A stretch of DNA of 49,972 nt from a virus. The position numbers and the translations under genes were made by a program. The stretch covers positions 1 through 49,972 of the IMG/VR virus record IMGVR_UViG_3300008122_000002. One strand, 5' to 3'. This document shows positions 32,387 to 39,713 of this stretch, one piece after another. The notes under the pieces were generated by a model that made no database searches, was not told where the DNA came from, and saw only the letters and a program-made list of their open reading frames with translations. Position 1 is the first letter of the stretch; every line of letters begins with the position of its first letter.

Positions 32387-32800
32387 TCACTGGCAACTAT
32401 ACGGACGATCATGCATTTTACCGCAAAACGGACACGCTCCAGGTTCACCCTCATTTGCACCGGTCACATGGTCGAACCGTAGTACAAACTCCTCGTATCG
32501 ACTGTAATAATGACCTGAAATGTAAAACTGTTTAAGCAGTTCCCACAGGTGCTCAATTTCATCGTTGTAACATTTGAACTCAAACTCTCCGATCACCAAC
32601 GTAACAGTATCTTCCAGTAGGATCGTTGATGTATGTCCGAAGAAGCTATGACAGCTAGGAAGTTTGAAAAATTCAAAATTACTCAAAACATCTGGAGTAT
32701 CCGTACATTCGTTGTCAGGATCCAACCAGTGAACTAGTGCTTCAGTTTCCGGTGTCCTGCGGAGGACAACATTCGCCTCGACCCATGTATACGCGCCCAT
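32387..32800 (-). CDS. hypothetical accessory protein with C-terminal zinc knuckle, 137 aa
   Basis: Starts MGAYTWVEANVVLRRTPETE, with a beta-alpha core (TSTILLEDTVTLVIGEFEFK, EIEHLWELLKQFYISGHYYS). The end C-P-F-C-G-K-M-H...C contains C-x2-C-x3-H that could hold a metal. GGGAGGG ribosome site. Its promoter lies inside the coding end of 32804-32995. Function unknown. Confidence 0.65.
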   Translation of the reverse strand: MGAYTWVEANVVLRRTPETEALVHWLDPDNECTDTPDVLSNFEFFKLPSCHSFFGHTSTILLEDTVTLVIGEFEFKCYNDEIEHLWELLKQFYISGHYYSRYEEFVLRFDHVTGANEGEPGACPFCGKMHDRPYSCQ

Positions 32801-32803
32801 CCT

Positions 32804-32995
32804 TCAGCCCTCCCACTCCGTTAAAGTATCGCCAGTATCACCCATGCTGACAACGTCGTCAAGCTTTCCATACGCTTCGTTGAGTTCCGCTTTACCGATC
32901 TTCCCCGTCGCGTAATCCTCGTACATCTTCGCTACAAACGTGGCGAGTTCTTCATCCGTGACGACGGGCGGTTCATCGTGTTCGTACATGTTCAC
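32804..32995 (-). CDS. small acidic accessory protein, 63 aa
   Basis: Acidic helical protein: HDEPPVVTDEELATFVAKMY then EDYATGKIGKAELNEAYGKL. The GTG at 32995 has GGAGGG seven bases upstream; an ATG six bases further in is the alternative. Its last 18 codons (LDDVVSMGDTGDTLTEWEG) coincide with the promoter of the next gene; the same peptide is encoded as a relic before the PAPS-like gene (LDGVVSAGDTGDTLTEREG). Function unknown. Confidence 0.65.
   Translation of the reverse strand: MNMYEHDEPPVVTDEELATFVAKMYEDYATGKIGKAELNEAYGKLDDVVSMGDTGDTLTEWEG
32834..32862 (-). promoter_or_regulatory. promoter/operator inside the 3' end of 32804-32995
   Basis: Leftward TTGACG (32862-32857), 17 bp, GATACT (32839-32834). 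Palindrome TTGAC-GACGTT-GTCAG. Drives 32387-32800. Confidence 0.75.
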
Positions 32996-33028
32996 AGGTC
33001 AACCCTCCCCGTTAATTTTCGATAATTT

Positions 33029-33057
33029 ATAGTATTACCGCCCGACGAACCCGTCAA
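33029..33057 (-). promoter_or_regulatory. promoter of 32804-32995
   Basis: Leftward TTGACG (33057-33052), 17 bp, TACTAT (33034-33029). Operator arm partly degenerate (GTCGG). Confidence 0.75.
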
Positions 33058-33360
33058 GTCTACCTCACCCCACAAGCGGCCACAGTGGCAGGGGTAGCCG
33101 GAAACCCGCGCCCCGTAAGGCTTTGCGACACTTTTACCCGATACCTCTGTATCGCTCGCCTCTCTCGCGGCCGGCCCTGTCTGGTGTTCCCTCTCCCTAT
33201 ATACTACCTACTACTAATAATTTATTAAGATAGGGGTATAGAGGTAAAGAGAGCGCAATGCCTCATTCTACAAGGCTCACAGCGTACCCCAACTTTTCCA
33301 CACCGGATGCATTTCGCGGGGTGTGTAGCGCACCGCTGCGCCGTCGCGTACAATGTGACT
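33058..33360 (+). repeat. late-operon leader, copy 2 (non-coding)
   Basis: The gap before the connector/tail operon holds no gene but a diverged copy of 13005-13332. Landmarks: CCCCACA, the palindrome GCCAC-A-GTGGC, GGGGTAG, CTACTACTA, AATTTATTAA, AGGGGTATAGAGGTAAA (33232-33248), CCCCAACTTTT, CCACACC, GCGGGGT and CTGCGCCG. It ends with TACAAT (33349-33354), six bases before the ATG at 33361. Confidence 0.75.
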
Positions 33361-33840
33361 ATGACCATCACGCTCAAAACCGCCAACATGCAACTCGCTG
33401 CCGATGCGCTCCGACAGGAGATCGCAAAGCTGCGCGGCGATCGCTACGTGACCGTGGGCATCCATGAGGGTGCACCGCAGCCGGAGGGCGGCGAGATCAA
33501 CATGGCGACGCTGGGCGCTATTCACGAGTTCGGCACTGCTGATGGTCACATTCCCGCGCGCCCCTGGCTCGTACCGGGCATGCAGGCCGCAACGGGTGCT
33601 ATCCTGGAGGAGATTTCCGACAGCGTGGCGGACGGTCGCACCGTCGATCAGATCATGGAACGCGTAGGTGTTGTGGCCGTTGGCGAGGTGCAGCAGTACA
33701 TCACAGATCTGCGCACACCCCCTAATGCACCGTCCACTATCGCGAAGAAAGGCTCGGACAACCCGTTGATCGACACTGGTGCAATGAGACAATCCGTAAC
33801 GTATCAAGTCCGACGTGGACGCCCCGAGGAGGGTCTGTAA
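33361..33840 (+). CDS. neck/tail completion protein (HK97 gp10-like)
   Basis: 159 residues. Contains V-G-I-H-E-G-A-P, then [20 protein letters not shown], the hallmark stretch (I-H-E-F-G-T...I-P-A-R-P-W/F-L) of gp10-like and Mu virion morphogenesis proteins, and a C-terminal [17 protein letters not shown]. It would close the head-tail interface. First gene of late block 2. No Shine-Dalgarno precedes the ATG; TACAAT ends six bases upstream, so the transcript may be leaderless. Confidence 0.82.
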   Translation: MTITLKTANMQLAADALRQEIAKLRGDRYVTVGIHEGAPQPEGGEINMATLGAIHEFGTADGHIPARPWLVPGMQAATGAILEEISDSVADGRTVDQIMERVGVVAVGEVQQYITDLRTPPNAPSTIAKKGSDNPLIDTGAMRQSVTYQVRRGRPEEGL

Positions 33841-33841
33841 C

Positions 33842-34420
33842 ATGTCGCACAGTGTGCTGGAAAATGCGTTCAATGCTGGACTACTGCGTGATGAATCGGG
33901 TCAACTCATTACATCTCGCAAGCAGATGCGAGACGCTAAGTGGATTACAGTCCACCCGAATGGTGAAGGTGCTAAAGGTTCAAAGGTTCTAATCGGTGAA
34001 GGTGGTGAAATACTTGCCGGAATGGGTGGGAAGCACAATGGTAAGAAGATTGGGAGTATCGGTAAATCTGAACCGGTCAGAATGAGTTTAAGCGAATATC
34101 TCGTGTCGAAAGGTGTTGGCTCATCTGCACCCAGTAATCCTGAATTGCATCATAATCGCCACAAGAGTGAGCGACGTCATGAGGAAGCCGTTGAAAAACT
34201 TAGACGTGAGAGTGTCGAGTGGTTTAGCAAGAAAACGGAACTCACCGCAGAATATGAGGCGAAGGTGAAGAGTGGCGAGATCCTGAAACCTGATGAGATT
34301 GCCCGACTTAAACAGAAGGCTGAGGCTATTCCTGAATCTGAGTCCGGTCAGGCGGCTGCTAGGATTGCTGCGAGACTTGAAGCCCGTAAACTGGCACGAC
34401 AAGTCAAAGGTGGAGCGTAA
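33842..34420 (+). CDS. accessory protein with WITVHPNG...GMGGK module, 192 aa
   Basis: Begins [20 protein letters not shown]; residues ~30-70 hold [20 protein letters not shown] then [20 protein letters not shown], a module found in large phage polyproteins and structural or inhibitor proteins. The rest is a charged helix ([20 protein letters not shown] ...). Composition is visibly more A/T-rich than the neighbouring connector genes, and it sits in the middle of them, so it looks inserted. It may be cargo or a host-directed effector rather than structural (inference). Confidence 0.65.
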   Translation: MSHSVLENAFNAGLLRDESGQLITSRKQMRDAKWITVHPNGEGAKGSKVLIGEGGEILAGMGGKHNGKKIGSIGKSEPVRMSLSEYLVSKGVGSSAPSNPELHHNRHKSERRHEEAVEKLRRESVEWFSKKTELTAEYEAKVKSGEILKPDEIARLKQKAEAIPESESGQAAARIAARLEARKLARQVKGGA

Positions 34421-34785
34421 TGTCAGTCTTGAACATGGCGGGCGGTATCGACGGTGTTTTCCAGTCAGTACCGGCCACGCGCACCACGAATAGTACCGGG
34501 TCGTATGTGGATGGTATATGGGTCCCGGGCGTACCGGTAACGACCGATTTCATTGTGAACATCCAGCCGGTCAGCCAGCAAGAGCTAGACTTCCTGACCC
34601 AAGGCGGCGAGCGTGTGCTCGACTTGCGCCGTGTGTACGTCAACGACGGTCCGCTGGACGGGATCGACGAAACGGGTATCTGGGAATTCCTCGGTAAACG
34701 CTGGAAAGCGATTCGTGTAGATAATCGTCCCTGGCGCAATTACTGCAAGTGCATCGTATCGCGTGAGGACGTGCAGCAACCATGA
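34420..34785 (+). CDS. head-tail connector/tail completion protein, 121 aa
   Basis: Beta-rich: TTNSTGSYVDGIWVPGVPVT, then FIVNIQPVSQQELDFLTQGG, RVYVNDG and WEFLGKRWKAIRVDNRPWRN. The G-x-W-V-P-G pattern with N-I-Q-P and R-V-Y is typical of small connector proteins placed between gp10-like and neck terminator genes in this phage group. The start shares a base with the upstream stop; the stop overlaps the next start. Specific role inferred from place. Confidence 0.65.
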   Translation: MSVLNMAGGIDGVFQSVPATRTTNSTGSYVDGIWVPGVPVTTDFIVNIQPVSQQELDFLTQGGERVLDLRRVYVNDGPLDGIDETGIWEFLGKRWKAIRVDNRPWRNYCKCIVSREDVQQP

Positions 34786-35306
34786 CGAATCAGGAAATGT
34801 TTCAGATCCTGCGCCCCATCGTGATGAAAGTCGCGGGGATCTCCGAATGCATTCTAGCCGATCAGAACCAAATCGCGCCGAAGAATATCCCCTACGCGAC
34901 GATTCGTCCGCGTCAAAGTGTAACGGAGCGCGGGCAAGCGAACATCTACAAGAAGAATAAAGTCGGCAATCTCGTTACGACCGATGTGCGCGCCCAGGTC
35001 ATTGCAACGTGCAGCGTGAATTTCTTCCGTGGTGATGCGCTTCTGTACGCTGAACGTCTCAAAGAATGCCACAAGCGCCCTGACGTGCTGTGCGACTTGT
35101 TCCGCGCTCGCGTCGGTTGGGGTGGCACGGATGCGGTCAATAACCTGACGGCGCTACAGGCGGCTAATTGGGAACAGCGCGCACAGATTAATATTCGATT
35201 GATGTACGAAGTCAGCGACATTTCCGACATCAATAACATTCTGTCCGCGAACGTCAAGCTGTATAACGAGCAAGATCGACTATTGCAGACAATTGATGTA
35301 CCATAG
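34782..35306 (+). CDS. neck/tail terminator protein (LIC12_2B-like)
   Basis: 174 residues in the usual spot before the sheath gene. Resembles the phage neck terminator family: IRPRQSVTERGQANIYKKNK, then ATCSVNFFRGDALLYAERLK and the Q-x-R-A-Q-I-N-I-R-L-M-Y-E-V strand near the end. It would cap the tail tube/sheath at the neck. Coupled by ATGA to the upstream gene. Confidence 0.75.
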   Translation: MTNQEMFQILRPIVMKVAGISECILADQNQIAPKNIPYATIRPRQSVTERGQANIYKKNKVGNLVTTDVRAQVIATCSVNFFRGDALLYAERLKECHKRPDVLCDLFRARVGWGGTDAVNNLTALQAANWEQRAQINIRLMYEVSDISDINNILSANVKLYNEQDRLLQTIDVP

Positions 35307-35331
35307 TAGCGTGTTTCTACGAGGTTAATCC

Positions 35332-36474
35332 ATGTCATATCCAGCCGGCGATATTATCCAGATCAACACCCGGATTTCTCCGGCCGGTCTGGGTACTGCC
35401 AACTTTGCAAGCGCGATGCTATTCGCGCCGGAAACCGACCTACCTGTCGGTTTCCTGAAAGACACGTACCGCAGTTATAGCTCCATGAAGGCGTTATCTG
35501 TGGACTTCCCCAGCACCACCGAAACGTACAAGTCGGCAGAACGCTGGCTCGGCGGTATTCCTGCTACCCGTCGTGTGATGGTGTGGGGTGCCGCAACCGC
35601 CGACGCGCAACCGGACGTAACGCTGAACAAGGCGCGCAATATTACCTGGTGGTACTGGACGATGTTTACCGCTCCGGTGCTCGCCACCGCGTCTAAAGTG
35701 ACGAATATCGCGCAATGGTGTGAAACCAATGGTTCGATGTTCGTCAACAATCAGACCGGCGCGAACGCCACGGCTATTCGCGATCCGATGCTGACGACCG
35801 ATATTGCAAGTGTGCTGACCACGCTTGGTCTGCGTCACGTTTATACCGCGTGTCATGCGACCGACGGTAATGCTGGTAACGCACTGGCTAAGCACTTCGC
35901 AGCTGTGAATTACTCGGCGGATCGCTCGACCATTACCGGCGAGTTTAAAAAGTCGCCAGGTGTTGCGACCGAGGATCTTACCGCAACCGCATACGACGCG
36001 ATGCAGAAGCCGACTAAAAAAGCGTGCTTCTACACAACTGTGGATTTGCAAGGTTCGGTCGATTCCGGTCGCTGGATGAACACCTACACGCACTCGACTT
36101 ACGGCGAGTTTATTGACGACGTTGTGAATCTGGACGCCATGGTTAATGCCATGACCGTTGCACTGTATAATGTGCTGACCAAGCAGACCACCAAACTTGC
36201 ACAGACTCCGGTCGGTCAAGCCGTATTGATCGGCACGGCGCGTAACGTCTGCGAGCAGTATGTTCGAAACGGTTATCTCGGCCCGCGTAATTACATTGAT
36301 CCGGATGATGGGATTGAGAAATACACGGCAGGCTATGAAATTCTGACCAAACCCGAGGATATTCTCGATCTGTCGGACGCTGATCGTAACGCCCGCAAGT
36401 CCGCACCGCTGCGCATTCGTTTGTTCCGTGCGGGCGCCATTCACATGGTTCAAGTTGACATGGACGTCTACTAA
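35332..36474 (+). CDS. contractile tail sheath (DUF3383 family)
   Basis: 380 residues. DUF3383 features: IIQINTRISPAGLGTANFAS at the N-terminus, YKSAERWLGGIPATRRVMVW, and a long central domain followed by GPRNYIDPDDGIEKYTAGYE near the C-terminus. This is the contractile sheath that identifies the particle as a myovirus. Strong codon bias as in the capsid gene. GAGG ribosome site; overlaps the tube gene by one base. Confidence 0.9.
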   Translation: MSYPAGDIIQINTRISPAGLGTANFASAMLFAPETDLPVGFLKDTYRSYSSMKALSVDFPSTTETYKSAERWLGGIPATRRVMVWGAATADAQPDVTLNKARNITWWYWTMFTAPVLATASKVTNIAQWCETNGSMFVNNQTGANATAIRDPMLTTDIASVLTTLGLRHVYTACHATDGNAGNALAKHFAAVNYSADRSTITGEFKKSPGVATEDLTATAYDAMQKPTKKACFYTTVDLQGSVDSGRWMNTYTHSTYGEFIDDVVNLDAMVNAMTVALYNVLTKQTTKLAQTPVGQAVLIGTARNVCEQYVRNGYLGPRNYIDPDDGIEKYTAGYEILTKPEDILDLSDADRNARKSAPLRIRLFRAGAIHMVQVDMDVY

Positions 36475-36878
36475 TGAGTATCGCTAATTTTAGTACCAGC
36501 CTGACGGTCGTCACAGTTAACGGTCGTCAAATCACCGACTGGGGCGACACCGCCACACCGTACACCGACGAGCCGATCGATCCGGTAACCACGGTCCGAC
36601 GTGGTCAGGGCGGCAATGCTGTCCGCCTTGACCGCAAGAACCCGGGTCGTCGTGTGACGTTGTATCTCAACCCTGGTTCGCCGGACGCTGCGTACATGCA
36701 AGGTCTGTTCAACAGTAATGCGAATATCAGTTTGTCCTTCACTCAGATCGGCACGCTTGAGAACGCGATCGGCAGTGAAGGTGCTATCGTGAATGACGGT
36801 ACCCGTGGTCGCGCCGGCACGACGATTAGCGATCGTCAGTACATTATGGAATTCAACTCCTGGACGGCAATCGCATGA
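36474..36878 (+). CDS. tail tube protein (DUF3277 family)
   Basis: 134 residues. Pattern of DUF3277: SIANFSTSLTVVTVNGRQIT, D-W-G-D-T-x-x-P, R-G-Q-G-G-N-A-V-R-L-D-R-K-N-P-G-R-R-V-T-L, and S-P-D-A-A-Y-M-Q-G-L-F. It forms the inner tail tube inside the DUF3383 sheath; the sheath-tube order is conserved. Overlaps by ATGA with the next gene. Confidence 0.85.
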   Translation: MSIANFSTSLTVVTVNGRQITDWGDTATPYTDEPIDPVTTVRRGQGGNAVRLDRKNPGRRVTLYLNPGSPDAAYMQGLFNSNANISLSFTQIGTLENAIGSEGAIVNDGTRGRAGTTISDRQYIMEFNSWTAIA

Positions 36879-37285
36879 TCAAGAGCTTTACTGTAGGGAA
36901 TGTTACATACAATGCGGTCATGGCGTCGGCAGTCAAGCAGGACGAACTGCTGAGCCTGCTTACCGCTGCATTGATGGAACGCGGCGTGGCGTTGGCGAGT
37001 ATGGGTCAAGCGCTTGGCGACGAGGCGTTGGTACCAATGTTTATGGCGATGCCTGCCGAGCGTAAGCAGGCGGTCGCCGCGATCTTGATGCACAAAGTCG
37101 TCATTGCCGGTACTGAACAGATGGTGTCGGTCGCTGATTTCTCCGGTCGCATGGTTGAATATAACCGTCTACTCGCTAACCTGCTGCGCTGGAATCTGAC
37201 TGATTTTTTCGACTATATGCACGCCGAAGTACTAAGCGGCGTGCGGGTGGCGGAGAAAATCGATCCAGCGTTAACTGGTTCCTGA
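36875..37285 (+). CDS. tail assembly chaperone, 136 aa
   Basis: Located between the tube and tape measure genes, the position of tail assembly chaperones. Helical: VKQDELLSLLTAALMERGVA, then PAERKQAVAAILMHKVVIAG and YNRLLANLLRWNLTDFFDYM. It would bind the tape measure before tube polymerisation. The next small ORF begins in another frame at its stop (TGATG); many such pairs are linked by frameshift, but no clear slippery heptamer is visible. Confidence 0.75.
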   Translation: MIKSFTVGNVTYNAVMASAVKQDELLSLLTAALMERGVALASMGQALGDEALVPMFMAMPAERKQAVAAILMHKVVIAGTEQMVSVADFSGRMVEYNRLLANLLRWNLTDFFDYMHAEVLSGVRVAEKIDPALTGS

Positions 37286-37428
37286 TGTTACCCTGCGTGG
37301 GGGTGCAGGGCGTTTGCCCGCCCCTATGTAGCTGGGCGCAGTTAAATGACGGGACATACTCGCTTGCTGATGTTGAATATTTCCACATTGTAATCAACGA
37401 GTTACTGGATACCATGAACGCCCCGTGA
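37285..37428 (+). CDS. small tail-assembly ORF, 47 aa
   Basis: Starts MLPCVGVQGVCPPLCSWAQL and continues NDGTYSLADVEYFHIVINEL. The S-W/Y-x-x-L...D-G-T-Y-S-L-x-D-V pattern recurs in small proteins between the chaperone and tape measure of related phages. TGATG overlap with the upstream gene. Its stop codon lies inside the terminator stem at 37417-37441. Confidence 0.7.
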   Translation: MLPCVGVQGVCPPLCSWAQLNDGTYSLADVEYFHIVINELLDTMNAP

Positions 37429-37441
37429 TGGGGCGTTTTGT
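37417..37441 (+). terminator. terminator before the tape measure gene
   Basis: AACGCCCC-GTGAT-GGGGCGTT, then TTGTTT. It contains the stop codon of 37285-37428 and may attenuate downstream tail genes. Confidence 0.7.
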
Positions 37442-37454
37442 TTAGGGGTGATTC

Positions 37455-38753
37455 ATGGCGTCAACGCTTACTAATTTCTTGGTCGGCATCGGCTGGGATA
37501 CGCGCGACTTTGACAAAGGTGCGCGCAACGTCGAGACATCGTTAAAGGGTGTCGGCAAGACTGTACTGCAAGTCGGCGCGGCGATGGTCGGCGCATTCGG
37601 CGCCAAGGCATTGACTGTGGAATTTGCCAAGCGCACGGATGAGATCAATCTATTCTCCCGCGCAATCGGCGTGTCGACAGAGAACGTTCAGGGGCTGGGC
37701 AATGCTTTCGCTGTAGCGGGTGGCGAGTTTGAATCGGGTATCGCAGTTCTTCAAAAGTTGACGGACGCCAAGGACGCGCTACTGGTCAAGGGTGAGGCAG
37801 GTTTCCTCACCGACATGGCGTATGCAGGTATCGACCCGCAGGCGCTGCTACAGAGTAAGGACGCGTATGGCGCGCTGTTGAACATCATACGCGACTTCGA
37901 CAAGTTGTCCCCGGAGAAGCAACGCACACTCGTGCAAACGCTCGGTCTTGGTCCCGCTGAGATTGCACTGTTCAAGCAAGGGCGTAACGCTGTCGAGCAG
38001 CAGATTGAAATGCTTAAGAAGATGCGCCCGGCGACAGCAGACGCGGAAGACGCGGCACGGAAGTTTCGCGGGCAGTGGGCGCTATTCGGTGTACAAGCGG
38101 GTGGTATTGCGGATCAGATCTCGACGCCACTTGTTGCGGCGCTTGCGGACAGCATAGAGTATGTGAACTTGTTCATCGGTGCGAACAAGCCGATCATCGA
38201 CGGTACGATTGCAAAAGCCGTGGGCTTTGTCGGTGACAACTTCAAAGAGTTGGCGGTGGCCGTGGCGCTGGTCGGTGCTGGGGCAACTATGGCCACAATC
38301 TCGCGTCTTGCAACGTTCATCCCTATCATTGGTACTGGTCTTGGTACGATCGCGGCAATGGCTGCCAGGTTGTCGTACATTGGGCTAGCAATAACCGGCG
38401 GTGCGATGGCGTGGGACGCCAAGCCGGAGGACATCGAGAAGTTGACCGGCTGGAAGCCGCCCGAGTGGCTGTTCACGCCGGTGGACGAACTACCGAAACA
38501 GAGCAAAAAGACCGAAGAAGCCGTCAAACGGTCATCCGGTCGTGCTGCGTCGCTTGGGATTGATACTCGGGTAACCCCGATTGTTAAGCCGTCGGCCAGT
38601 CGTGCTACGACTCAGAACGCACCGACCAAACAAGCACCGTTGACAATTCACTTGAATCTGGACGGGCGTGTACTCGATGAGCGGATTACCAATGTCACGG
38701 AGCGGAACAATACGCTCACACTTGAAGATGTGACGACGACGACTAAGAGGTGA
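37455..38753 (+). CDS. tail tape measure protein, 432 aa
   Basis: N-terminus typical of tape measures: FLVGIGWDTRDFDKGARNVE then a hydrophobic/amphipathic stretch (VLQVGAAMVGAFGAKALTVE) and V-S-T-E-N-V-Q-G-L-G. Further hydrophobic segments lie around residues 270-315 (ELAVAVALVGAGATMATISR ... LSYIGLAITGGAMAW), as expected for a protein ejected into the host envelope. It is short; by the usual tape-measure rule the tail would be short too. AGGGGTG ribosome site. Confidence 0.82.
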   Translation: MASTLTNFLVGIGWDTRDFDKGARNVETSLKGVGKTVLQVGAAMVGAFGAKALTVEFAKRTDEINLFSRAIGVSTENVQGLGNAFAVAGGEFESGIAVLQKLTDAKDALLVKGEAGFLTDMAYAGIDPQALLQSKDAYGALLNIIRDFDKLSPEKQRTLVQTLGLGPAEIALFKQGRNAVEQQIEMLKKMRPATADAEDAARKFRGQWALFGVQAGGIADQISTPLVAALADSIEYVNLFIGANKPIIDGTIAKAVGFVGDNFKELAVAVALVGAGATMATISRLATFIPIIGTGLGTIAAMAARLSYIGLAITGGAMAWDAKPEDIEKLTGWKPPEWLFTPVDELPKQSKKTEEAVKRSSGRAASLGIDTRVTPIVKPSASRATTQNAPTKQAPLTIHLNLDGRVLDERITNVTERNNTLTLEDVTTTTKR

Positions 38754-38757
38754 TATA

Positions 38758-39417
38758 GTGAGCATTCTTAGCATTTTCACTAAGCGCGACCCCGAAATCA
38801 ACGGCGTTACGTTCGATGCGGTACTTGAGGACACGCTTGATCTGTCGGTCGAGGTCACGTCGTATCCGATTGAATCCGGCGTGCGTATCAGCGATCATCG
38901 CATTTTGCAACCATTCAAATGGTCGATTGTCGGCGCCGTGACGAATAACCCGCTGAAAACGAAGTTGACCGACTTCTTAACCGGTGGACTGTCGAATCTC
39001 ATGCCCAACAATCCGTATGTGGCGATGGGCGCCGGTCTATTCGCCGGTTGGCTTGCAGGTTCGAATGACACGCGGTCATCCACTACGTTGCAGTATTTGA
39101 TCGGCTTAATGGCATCGGGTGACCCGTTCACCGTGAGTGCCGGTGATATCACACTAAAGAACATGGTCATCACGCGGATCAGTCGCACGAAAGATCCGGA
39201 AAATGAAGGTGGTCTGATCTTCATCGCGGATCTTCAAGAAGTCATCACGCTTGATCGCATCTCGGTCGAGGATCGTGCAACGGTCGATAGTACACGCAGT
39301 GGTGACCCGTCACAGACTGGTATCATGGGCATGGTCAAGAAAGGTCAGGCCGCCGTGGCTGGCGCTAGCAAAGCTGTAGCGGGTGCAGCGAGTAAAGTAC
39401 TGTCGGGGATCTTCTAA
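38758..39417 (+). CDS. Dit-like baseplate/tail protein, 219 aa
   Basis: GTG start with AGAGGTG upstream. N-terminal region INGVTFDAVLEDTLDLSVEV then SYPIESGVRISDHRILQPFK and the M-V-I-T-R-I-S-R-T-K-D-P-E-N-E-G-G-L strand match Dit-like tail proteins that form the ring joining tube and hub. The C-terminal 40 residues are an Ala/Gly/Lys-rich tail. Position after the tape measure is canonical. Confidence 0.8.
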   Translation: MSILSIFTKRDPEINGVTFDAVLEDTLDLSVEVTSYPIESGVRISDHRILQPFKWSIVGAVTNNPLKTKLTDFLTGGLSNLMPNNPYVAMGAGLFAGWLAGSNDTRSSTTLQYLIGLMASGDPFTVSAGDITLKNMVITRISRTKDPENEGGLIFIADLQEVITLDRISVEDRATVDSTRSGDPSQTGIMGMVKKGQAAVAGASKAVAGAASKVLSGIF

Positions 39418-39713
39418 TGCTTGAAATTCCGCTTTCCGGTGGGGCGGCAAACGCCCACCAGCAATTCAGTGTGAGATTGGGCGATAGTGTTGTCGACATC
39501 TCGCTGAACTACATTTCGTATACCGGTGAACCGGCTTGGTCGATGGATATTCATCGTGATGGTTACCCGCTGGTTCGCGGTGCAATGCTTGTACCAGGTT
39601 GCGACGTGATCGCACCGTATCGTGCCGGTATCGGCATGCTGATCTTCACGGGTGAACCCGTCACGCTCGACAACTTGGGTATCGACAATCATATGGTCTG
39701 GGTAGAAGCATGA
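39417..39713 (+). CDS. baseplate plug protein, 98 aa
   Basis: Resembles the small phage baseplate plug family (DUF6983-type): IPLSGGAANAHQQFSVRLGD, then W-S-M-D-I-H-R-D-G and P-L-V-R-G-A-M-L-V-P-G. One-base overlap with the Dit-like gene and ATGA overlap with the hub. In this gene order it lies between Dit-like and hub proteins, presumably plugging the tube at the baseplate. Confidence 0.75.
   Translation: MLEIPLSGGAANAHQQFSVRLGDSVVDISLNYISYTGEPAWSMDIHRDGYPLVRGAMLVPGCDVIAPYRAGIGMLIFTGEPVTLDNLGIDNHMVWVEA

Noticed and set aside
33258-33467. Small rightward frame starting in late leader copy 2
   Set aside because: It has no counterpart in leader copy 1 and overlaps the gp10-like gene in another frame.
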